In this document: one piece after another, positions 33,160 to 40,265 of the stretch
Position numbering within the stretch: position 1 is the stretch's first letter
Layout: every line of letters starts with the position of its first letter
The notes under the pieces: generated by a model
What the model saw: the letters and a program-made list of their open reading frames with translations, nothing else
What the model was told of the DNA's origin: nothing
Databases searched by the model: none
Source: Sedimentisphaerales bacterium
GTDB lineage: Bacteria; Planctomycetota; Phycisphaerae; Sedimentisphaerales; Anaerohalosphaeraceae
DNA: 42,694 nucleotides
Assembly: GCA_016926155.1 (NCBI GenBank)
Contig: JAFGPC010000093.1
Span: 1 to 42,694, forward strand
Direction of reading: 5' to 3'
Position numbers and translations under genes: made by a program

Positions 33160-35004
33160 TTAAGGTACGACGCGGATTGATCCGTCTCGTAAACGATAGA
33201 TATTGATGAAACGATATCGTGAAGGTGTATCCAGATAGCCAAGAAATTCCAGTTGCCCTGCATAGGCTCCCAGATCATTAGGATTGATCAGCCGTTCAAT
33301 CCGATCCAGTCGGTATTTACGATAGTAACTGTTGGTCGTGGCCAGACCCAGTCGTGAATCCCATGCTATATAGGTAATATCTTTCTTGCGACAATCGTCG
33401 AGAAACCCCTGCAGGTCATCCCCACTGATGTTTTCGGTAGCCACAAAAGCACTTGTCAGCTTGGGTAAAAACATTCCCACCATATGCGGTAAGGTCGTGA
33501 CCAGTTTTTCGGCGGGCTGGGCATTATCGCGATACCAGACGGCCAGTTTTTTAAACTCAAGATCTTTCTTCCCTTCGCCCAGCATGAATTTGACCAGGGT
33601 ATACTGGTTATGACAGGCCATGACTCCTACCAACGCCACCACTGCCAGGTCTGACAGGATAGTCCGTCCTCTGCATACAATCGCCCGGACGATCAATCCG
33701 ATCAGACATATGGAAATGACAGCCAGAGGGACAAAACGGCTCAAACCTTCATCCTCGCGAAGAATTGATAATTGAGGCAACAATCGTAACAACCAGACGA
33801 TCAAAAAACTGAAAACTACAATTAACAAACCCGAACGGAACCATTTCGGCGGCCTGAATCCCTCTCTGAAAAACACGACCAGCATTCGCAATCCATATAG
33901 GCTGATAAACAGGAATATCCACGCAATAGGCCAGATGTATCGCTCACGCGTGGCACTTTTCAGTGAATTGACCAGCCAGTAGGGGAGGAAAAACAACAGG
34001 ACCGCCAACAGAGTCCAATTTTTCTTATACAGGCCATAACCTGCTCCGAGTAAGAAACCTACCGGTGCCAGATAGGCCGTATACAGGGCTATAGGTGTGG
34101 TTTGTAACGGATCCTTCACAAACAGGACACGATACGTAATCGTCCATAGAACCCTGAGCACCGGACCAAACACTTGCGAATGGAAAAACCATCGAAGATA
34201 GCCGCCTCCCCCACTACTGCCATCACCTGCTCCTGAAGCGCCAGAAGTTCCATTGTTCTGCATCGCTGCCAGTATAATCCAGAGCAAAAGAGGGATCGCA
34301 CAGAGAACCGCCAAAATCACAGAACGGACTCGCATACGTTTCTCTTTTGTACGGATAAGATCCACGATCCAAACGGCCGGAATCAGGACAATTCCCTCAT
34401 ATCGAAGCATAGAAGCGGCACATGCTGAAAGGTATGCCCATCGGTTGTTACGGCTGATCAGATAAAACGTCAACAAGGTAAAAAACCAGAGCGGGATCTC
34501 AACAAGAGGTTGTATCAATACTCCAATGGTCCACGGATTGATCGCGACGATCAATGACAGGAAGACAGCCAACTGTCCCAGAAACGGGCGGGCAATCAAA
34601 TATAATAAGACCAGACAGAGCGGAAACAGAATCGCATTCAGCAGCCAGCCGGCCGTTAATTCCGGCGGCATTCCTCCTGTGAACTGACTCAATCCGATGA
34701 TGATCAGACCCAGGCCGGGAAGCCGTTTGAAATCGTTCGGCAAATCGAAAGACAACAGCGGACGGGCGGTTGTCAAAAAAGCGGGAAAATCACTCATCGG
34801 CACTTCCCTCTGTCCGAAAAAAAGGATCGAAAGGTAAATCCCGAAGAGAAACAAAACAGCGATATTAAACCCGTGTATATAGCATCCTTGACGTGATTCG
34901 ATTTGAGTCAGATCGCCTATGCCGTCATGGCTCGATGGTGTAATGGACGGTCCGGTTCGGATCTCCTGTCGAGCTGTCCGTCTTGTTCGTTTACGTCGTG
35001 ACAT
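33160..35004 (-). CDS. GT39-like polytopic membrane glycosyltransferase, copy 2
   Basis: 614 residues from ATG 35004 (AGAAGGA upstream); a longer frame from 35100 would overlap the upstream gene by 88 bases and has no ribosome site. After a basic N-terminus (SRRKRTRRTARQE) come about ten membrane spans. The first loop carries PMSDFPAFLTTARPLL, which replaces the DE motif of classical GT39 proteins, then TAGWLLNAILFPLCLVLLYL and INPWTIGVLIQPLVEIPLWF, and RYEGIVLIPAVWIVDLI. It is clearly paralogous to the upstream gene, sharing DFPxF, FKRxPxxGL, GWLxNxxF and MxRYExxxLI. The exact sugar and acceptor are unknown; a GT-C polyprenyl-dependent transferase is the best reading. Confidence 0.7.
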   Translation of the reverse strand: MSRRKRTRRTARQEIRTGPSITPSSHDGIGDLTQIESRQGCYIHGFNIAVLFLFGIYLSILFFGQREVPMSDFPAFLTTARPLLSFDLPNDFKRLPGLGLIIIGLSQFTGGMPPELTAGWLLNAILFPLCLVLLYLIARPFLGQLAVFLSLIVAINPWTIGVLIQPLVEIPLWFFTLLTFYLISRNNRWAYLSACAASMLRYEGIVLIPAVWIVDLIRTKEKRMRVRSVILAVLCAIPLLLWIILAAMQNNGTSGASGAGDGSSGGGGYLRWFFHSQVFGPVLRVLWTITYRVLFVKDPLQTTPIALYTAYLAPVGFLLGAGYGLYKKNWTLLAVLLFFLPYWLVNSLKSATRERYIWPIAWIFLFISLYGLRMLVVFFREGFRPPKWFRSGLLIVVFSFLIVWLLRLLPQLSILREDEGLSRFVPLAVISICLIGLIVRAIVCRGRTILSDLAVVALVGVMACHNQYTLVKFMLGEGKKDLEFKKLAVWYRDNAQPAEKLVTTLPHMVGMFLPKLTSAFVATENISGDDLQGFLDDCRKKDITYIAWDSRLGLATTNSYYRKYRLDRIERLINPNDLGAYAGQLEFLGYLDTPSRYRFINIYRLRDGSIRVVP

Positions 35005-35012
35005 GGTTCCTT

Positions 35013-36872
35013 CTATGGATTTGCGCCCGGTTTGTCCTGTATTTGGGGATCGACTGTACGCTCCGATACGTCCGATGTCAATCGAAAGATGTTGATCCAC
35101 ACATTTGATGCCTCCTCAATTCGCTTGATCAGGACAAGGGATCCGACTCGTTGTCCGATCGTCCGGGGCTCTTTAAGATAAGGCTGAATATTCATAAGGC
35201 CCTTCTTTGTGATCGCGCTGCCCCGCGTGCTCCAGGTAACATACGTAATGTTCGCCTTGCGACAGTTTTCGATGAATTCTTCCAGGGTTTCTGCTGCCAA
35301 ACTGTTGGTTATCACAAGGTCATCCTTTCGCGAAGGCGTCATATATTGCAGGGTGCTCGTCCAGCGGCTGGTCATTCGCTCTCCGGGACGGGTTTCTTGT
35401 TCAAACCAGTCAATTAAATGCTTAAATTCAATATAGTAAGTGCTTCGCCCGACCAGGAGCATAGTCGGGAAAAAATGCGAGGATGTCATCAGACATCCCG
35501 CCAGAGCCAATGCCAGAAAAACCGGAACATGCTTCATTTTGGTTTGTATAACCTGGATGATGGTTATTAGGACGGTTGTAGTCAGACCTGCAAAAATCAA
35601 CGTTCGCCCTTTGAGGGCCAGTTCGGGCGAGGCTAACTTTGCGAGATAAGGCCATAAACCGGCAAGCCATATCGAGCAAACAAGAATCACAATCCAGGGA
35701 AGGATCAGACGTATGATATTGTATCTCCATGCCGTAGCATGGAGTTTTTGCCAAAGGCGCACATATCCCCACCAGCACAACAACAGGCAAACCCAGCCGG
35801 CCGGCACTACATACCGGTGATGACTGGCTTCCCGCAGTGAGTGAACCAGGACGTAAAAAAATAAATAAACAAACAAGGCCCCGGCATATTGATTTCGCTT
35901 CCATATCGCATGAATTACCGCCGAAAGGATGCCCCCGATCACCACAATCTTACTCAACACAGAGAGAACTGTCCGAGTCTGTTCCAGAGAAGATGCCTCC
36001 GAAGCCGACAATGTTGTAAACATAGCCTTGGCCGCTATGGGCCACTTCAAAAGGGTATCGAAAGTGCCTTCCCAGACGAGTTGAAGATATTTGACACCGA
36101 GAGACGACTGCCCTTCCTCATGAATAAAATGATAAATATAATGTGACTGGCCCGGTTTCCATGTCAAATAAGTCCCAAGCATCCAGAGCAGAAACGGAAC
36201 CGATGCCAGGGCGGACAAACCAAAGGCACGAAACCAGTTCTTTCGGCTCTTCTCGCGCAAACCCTCCATCAGGAATGCGATCAGGATCAGAACCGTACAC
36301 TCGTAACGAACCATGGAGGCAATGGAAGCGGTTAAAAAGCTCCAACGTGACTTTCGAAACAGCAGCAGAAAGGTCAAAAGGGTGAAAAAAATCATGGACG
36401 TTTCCGCAATCGGATTGACCTGCGAGCGGACTATCCAGGGATTGAACATGGCGATTAAGGCCACATATGGAGCGGCCCTGCCGATCAGCCGGACACCGAT
36501 TCGCCACAAGAGGAGCAGATTGGCCACGCTGAATACGCCATTGATCAACCAACCGGCGCCAAGTTCATTGCCTCCCATGCATTTGCCTACAAGAACCTGC
36601 ATTAGTCCCACAACAGGCGCGCGTTTGAAACTGGAAGGAATCCGGAAATCCAACAGTTCCCTTCCAACCCGGACAAAACCGGGAAAATCCGGATTGGGTA
36701 CCGGAAACGCACCCCAAAGAACCACTGCTTTATAGATTCCGAAAGCTGTTAAAAGCAAAGCCAGCAGTATCGTTTCCCGGTTTTGCTGTAGATCAGTTAA
36801 GAGCGGCTGTTGTGTAACAGTAGCAATACTGCGATTGCTTTTGCTTGCTTGTTTTTTTCGTGATCGGCTCAC
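35013..36872 (-). CDS. GT39-like polytopic membrane glycosyltransferase, copy 1
   Basis: 619 residues from a GTG at 36872; no ATG lies in frame upstream. Same layout as the following gene: basic start (SRSRKKQASKSNRS), about ten spans, first loop PNPDFPGFVRVGRELLDF, then GAGWLINGVFSVANLLLLWR, NPWIVRSQVNPIAETSMIFF and VRYECTVLILIAFLMEGL. A soluble C-terminal part has TSRWTSTLQYMTPS. It is 49 bases after the GT2 gene and 8 bases before its paralog, so all three are one operon. The two GT-C proteins next to a GT2 that makes polyprenyl-phosphate-sugar suggests one sugar-donor enzyme with two acceptor enzymes; inference only. Confidence 0.7.
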   Translation of the reverse strand: MSRSRKKQASKSNRSIATVTQQPLLTDLQQNRETILLALLLTAFGIYKAVVLWGAFPVPNPDFPGFVRVGRELLDFRIPSSFKRAPVVGLMQVLVGKCMGGNELGAGWLINGVFSVANLLLLWRIGVRLIGRAAPYVALIAMFNPWIVRSQVNPIAETSMIFFTLLTFLLLFRKSRWSFLTASIASMVRYECTVLILIAFLMEGLREKSRKNWFRAFGLSALASVPFLLWMLGTYLTWKPGQSHYIYHFIHEEGQSSLGVKYLQLVWEGTFDTLLKWPIAAKAMFTTLSASEASSLEQTRTVLSVLSKIVVIGGILSAVIHAIWKRNQYAGALFVYLFFYVLVHSLREASHHRYVVPAGWVCLLLCWWGYVRLWQKLHATAWRYNIIRLILPWIVILVCSIWLAGLWPYLAKLASPELALKGRTLIFAGLTTTVLITIIQVIQTKMKHVPVFLALALAGCLMTSSHFFPTMLLVGRSTYYIEFKHLIDWFEQETRPGERMTSRWTSTLQYMTPSRKDDLVITNSLAAETLEEFIENCRKANITYVTWSTRGSAITKKGLMNIQPYLKEPRTIGQRVGSLVLIKRIEEASNVWINIFRLTSDVSERTVDPQIQDKPGANP

Positions 36873-36921
36873 AAGGGACTGTCCTAATGTCCGCCTATCG
36901 ACGGGATGGAGGTATTACCAA

Positions 36922-37884
36922 TCAGCTTTTCCGATCCTTAGTATCGGACTGATACATCTGTCTTCGTGTACTGAACAATGTCTCCTGGATCAACTCGCGG
37001 TTGGCTCGAATCAAATCGGCCAATACGCCCAGCACCATCATGTTGAACGCAATCAACAAGAGGATTGCCGCTAAAATTAACGACTGTAAATGTCCGCGAC
37101 CTCCTCCCGTGAAATAATAATACAGGAACCGCATACAGATTGCCAGTCCAATGACGCCAGGTACCGTGGCCAGATAAAAAAAAGTCCGCATCGGCTGATA
37201 GGTGATATAAGAGCGCAGAATGATCCCCATCGACCGGCGAACATAGTGAGGAATCGAGGAAATCAGTCTGGAACGGCGGGTCTGACCATTGATGCGGATT
37301 GGCACATGCCCGATCCGCATCGTCATGTGCCCGGCCTGAATGATGGTTTCCAATGTGTACGTGTATCGATTGAATACATGCAGTTTCATTGCCGCTTCGG
37401 CCCGGTAGGCCCTGAATCCACTGGTCGTATCGGGAATATCCGTACCGGAAAACCGCCGCACCACATGGCTTCCCCAGCGCTGTAGCTTTTTCTTGAACAA
37501 GGAAAAATGCTCAATTTCCTCGATTGGTCTGGCTCCGACTACAATATCCAGCCGCTTTTCTAAAATCGGTCCGATTAAATCACCAATGCAGGTTCCATCG
37601 TACTGGTTGTCGCCGTCAGTGTTCACGATAATGTCGGCCCCCAGCTCCAGAGACCGCGAAATCCCCCGTAAAAAGGCCACGGCAAGCCCATGGTTCGAAC
37701 CCAGTTCCAGAATATGGTGCACACCGCACTGTCGAGCTGTTTCGATGGTCTTGTCGCTGCTGCCATCGTCAATAACGAGGTATTCAATCACATCCACGCC
37801 CGGCAGTTCCCGTGGTAGTGCACGGACCACTTCCGGCAAGGTTTTTTCCTCGTTATAGCATGGAATCTGGATTATCAGCTTCAT
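36922..37884 (-). CDS. GT2 polyprenyl-phosphate glycosyltransferase (DPM1/GtrB-like)
   Basis: 320 residues. GT-A fold: IIQIPCYNEEKTLPEVV (4-20), LVIDDGSSDKT (36-46) and the metal-binding VNTDGDNQYDG (88-97), then TSGFRAYRAEAAMKL, which is typical of dolichyl- or undecaprenyl-phosphate sugar synthases. Two C-terminal membrane spans (about 232-252 and 264-290) anchor it. It transfers a sugar from a nucleotide donor to a polyprenyl phosphate, which GT39/ArnT-like enzymes then use; two such genes follow in the same operon. A minus-strand TATAAT lies at 37923-37928, about 40 bases upstream, with a poor -35. Confidence 0.88.
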   Translation of the reverse strand: MKLIIQIPCYNEEKTLPEVVRALPRELPGVDVIEYLVIDDGSSDKTIETARQCGVHHILELGSNHGLAVAFLRGISRSLELGADIIVNTDGDNQYDGTCIGDLIGPILEKRLDIVVGARPIEEIEHFSLFKKKLQRWGSHVVRRFSGTDIPDTTSGFRAYRAEAAMKLHVFNRYTYTLETIIQAGHMTMRIGHVPIRINGQTRRSRLISSIPHYVRRSMGIILRSYITYQPMRTFFYLATVPGVIGLAICMRFLYYYFTGGGRGHLQSLILAAILLLIAFNMMVLGVLADLIRANRELIQETLFSTRRQMYQSDTKDRKS

Positions 37885-38165
37885 GGTAACGCCTTATGGT
37901 CGGAATAAGCCGCCAAACCTCTATTATATCGTCGTTTACAGTTATTGGTCCACATCAGGATGTGCCATTTTTGACGAATCTCTGCCGCACACTGGGGCGA
38001 TTCTGCCAATTTGACACATTAAAAACCGGCCTGTTTCTTTTTATGTCTTTATATATAAAGAACTTACAAGCATTTATATTCTCATGGCACATTGTTTGCA
38101 CATTAGTTTACTCGCAGAAATTGTCAAAATAAACGCAATATGCGGATGACAAAGGGAGAGAGATT
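37885..38165. promoter_or_regulatory. Divergent upstream region of dnaK and the glycosyltransferase operon
   Basis: 281 bases. A perfect TTGACA is at 38011-38016 but has no clear -10 at the right spacing. A 14-base palindrome, CTTTATATATAAAG, is at 38047-38060. A 9-base inverted repeat ATGTGCCAT/ATGGCACAT lies at 37960-37968 and 38084-38092. No CIRCE element or sigma-32-type box is seen. GGGAGAGAG precedes the dnaK start. Confidence 0.3.
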
Positions 38166-40100
38166 ATGACCAAGATTATTGGAATTGATTTAGGAACAAC
38201 AAACTCGGTGGTGGCCGTTATGGAAGGCTCAGCGCCCAAGGTGCTGATCAATTCGTCCGGAAACCGACTGACCCCTTCGGTTGTGGGTTTTACGGACAAA
38301 GGCGAGCGGCTGGTGGGTCAGATTGCAAAACATCAGCAGGTCACCAATCCTGAGAATACCATATTTTCGATCAAACGATTTATGGGACGCAGGCACCGCG
38401 AGGTCAGCTCTGAAGAGAAACTGGTGCCTTACAAGATCACTGGTGGCTCGGATGAGCTGGTTAAGGTCGGGGCTCGCGGCAAGGAATATACCCCACCGGA
38501 GGTTTCGGCGATGATACTGCAAGACCTCAAGAAAACCGCCGAGGACTACCTAAGCGAGAAGGTCGAGCAGGCTGTGATCACCGTTCCTGCCTATTTTAAC
38601 GATGCGCAGCGACAAGCCACCAAGGATGCCGGCACCATTGCGGGATTGAAGGTTGAACGGATCATCAATGAGCCGACGGCTGCCGCGCTGGCTTACGGCC
38701 TTGAACGGAAAAAAGATGAGAAAATTGCTGTGTTCGACTTTGGCGGCGGTACCTTCGATATCTCAATCCTCGATATCGGGGAAAACGTCGTGGAAGTGCT
38801 GAGCACTAATGGAGATACGCACCTGGGCGGTGACGATCTGGACGAGGTGCTGATCAACTACTTGGCTGAAGAATTCCGCAAGACCGAAGGCATTGATCTC
38901 CGCAAGGATCCGATGGCTCACCAGCGACTCAAGGAAGCTGCGGAAAAATCCAAGTGTGAACTGAGTACTCAGGTTGAATCCACCGTGAATCTGCCGTTTA
39001 TCACAGCCGATTCTTCCGGGCCGAAGCACCTCCAGATCACGATCACACGAAGTAAATTTGAAGCCCTCGCCGATGGTGTCTTTGAACGGCTGAAAAAGCC
39101 CTGCCATCAGGCATTGAGCGATTCCGGTCTCAAGAGCAGCGATATCGATGAAGTCCTGCTCGTGGGTGGCTCCACCCGTATCCCGAAAGTTGTAACCATT
39201 GCCACGGAAATTTTCGGCAAGGAGCCTAATAAGAGTATCAATCCCGACGAGGTTGTCGCACTGGGAGCAGCGATCCAGGGTGCGGTTCTGGCCGGCGATG
39301 AGGGCGTTAAAGACATCCTGCTTCTGGATGTGACGCCCCTGTCGCTGGGTGTGGAAACGCTGGGCAGCGTGATGACCCGTCTGATCGAGCGCAATACCAC
39401 GATCCCGACCAGCAAAAAGGAGGTCTTCTCAACCGCGGCCGACAACCAGACCAGCGTGGACATCCATGTCCTCCAGGGTGAGCGGGAATTTGCCCGGGAT
39501 AACCGGACACTGGGCCGGTTCCAGTTGACCGATATTCCTCCTGCTCCTCGCGGCTTGCCGCAGATTGAGGTCAGCTTCAACATCGACGCCAACGGCATCC
39601 TGCACGTTTCGGCCAAGGACCTGGGCACCGGCAAGGAACAGTCGATCGAGATCCAGTCCAGTTCGGGCCTGAACGACGATGAAATCGAAAAGATGAAGCA
39701 GGACGCCGAATCGCACGCCGAGGAAGACAAAAAACGCCGCCAGGTGATCGACCTGAAAAACCAGGCCGACCAACTGGTGTACTCCACGGAAAAGACGCTC
39801 AAAGAACATGGCGACAAGGTGTCTTCCGATACACGCGGTAAGATTGAAAATGCCCTCAACAACCTTAAAGAGGTTGCCAAGGGCGAGGATGGCGACGCGA
39901 TCAAGAAGGCGATGGAAAACCTCAGCACAGTGGCGCAGGAACTGGGCAAGGTGCTCTACGAAGAGGCCTCTAAGAAACAGACCGCCGGGACAGGTGCTGC
40001 CGGCGCCAAGGCGGCTGGCCACAAGGCCCCTCCCGATGAAGGAGAAGTCCGTCGTAAAGGCGGCGACGACGTGATCGACGCCGAATTTGAAGCCAAATAA
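38166..40100 (+). CDS. dnaK: Chaperone DnaK (Hsp70)
   Basis: 644 residues, full length. The ATPase domain begins [18 protein letters not shown], includes [46 protein letters not shown] and [11 protein letters not shown]; the substrate-binding domain contains [30 protein letters not shown] (split across the text), and the tail is [11 protein letters not shown]. Length and all nucleotide-contact motifs are usual. No grpE or dnaJ follows; the gene ends at its own strong terminator, so it is monocistronic in the window. Confidence 0.98.
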   Translation: MTKIIGIDLGTTNSVVAVMEGSAPKVLINSSGNRLTPSVVGFTDKGERLVGQIAKHQQVTNPENTIFSIKRFMGRRHREVSSEEKLVPYKITGGSDELVKVGARGKEYTPPEVSAMILQDLKKTAEDYLSEKVEQAVITVPAYFNDAQRQATKDAGTIAGLKVERIINEPTAAALAYGLERKKDEKIAVFDFGGGTFDISILDIGENVVEVLSTNGDTHLGGDDLDEVLINYLAEEFRKTEGIDLRKDPMAHQRLKEAAEKSKCELSTQVESTVNLPFITADSSGPKHLQITITRSKFEALADGVFERLKKPCHQALSDSGLKSSDIDEVLLVGGSTRIPKVVTIATEIFGKEPNKSINPDEVVALGAAIQGAVLAGDEGVKDILLLDVTPLSLGVETLGSVMTRLIERNTTIPTSKKEVFSTAADNQTSVDIHVLQGEREFARDNRTLGRFQLTDIPPAPRGLPQIEVSFNIDANGILHVSAKDLGTGKEQSIEIQSSSGLNDDEIEKMKQDAESHAEEDKKRRQVIDLKNQADQLVYSTEKTLKEHGDKVSSDTRGKIENALNNLKEVAKGEDGDAIKKAMENLSTVAQELGKVLYEEASKKQTAGTGAAGAKAAGHKAPPDEGEVRRKGGDDVIDAEFEAK

Positions 40101-40132
40101 ACAGACAGACGTTTTTTTATATACACAAACAG

Positions 40133-40168
40133 AAGGATGGATTCGGATTTGACACCGAATCCATCCTT
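40133..40168 (+). terminator. Strong intrinsic terminator after dnaK
   Basis: AAGGATGGATTCGG (40133-40146) pairs perfectly with CCGAATCCATCCTT (40155-40168), a 14-base stem with an 8-base loop, followed by TTTGT. On the minus strand it could also end the Tricorn-like gene. Confidence 0.85.
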
Positions 40169-40265
40169 TTTGTATTTCTGATCAACTGGTTCCAATCAAC
40201 AAGAAAAGGGATCAGAAATATTCTCCCATTTTTATTCTTACTCTAAATCATTCGGATATTATTTT

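Noticed and set aside
33097-33163. Inverted repeats between the NifU-like gene and the convergent glycosyltransferase as a terminator
   Set aside because: Short stems, long loop, no U-run, and the outer arm overlaps the stop of the neighbouring gene.
32637-33278. 213-codon minus-strand ORF over the NifU-like gene
   Set aside because: Shadow; the NifU domain with CxxC, promoter and ribosome site is on the plus strand.
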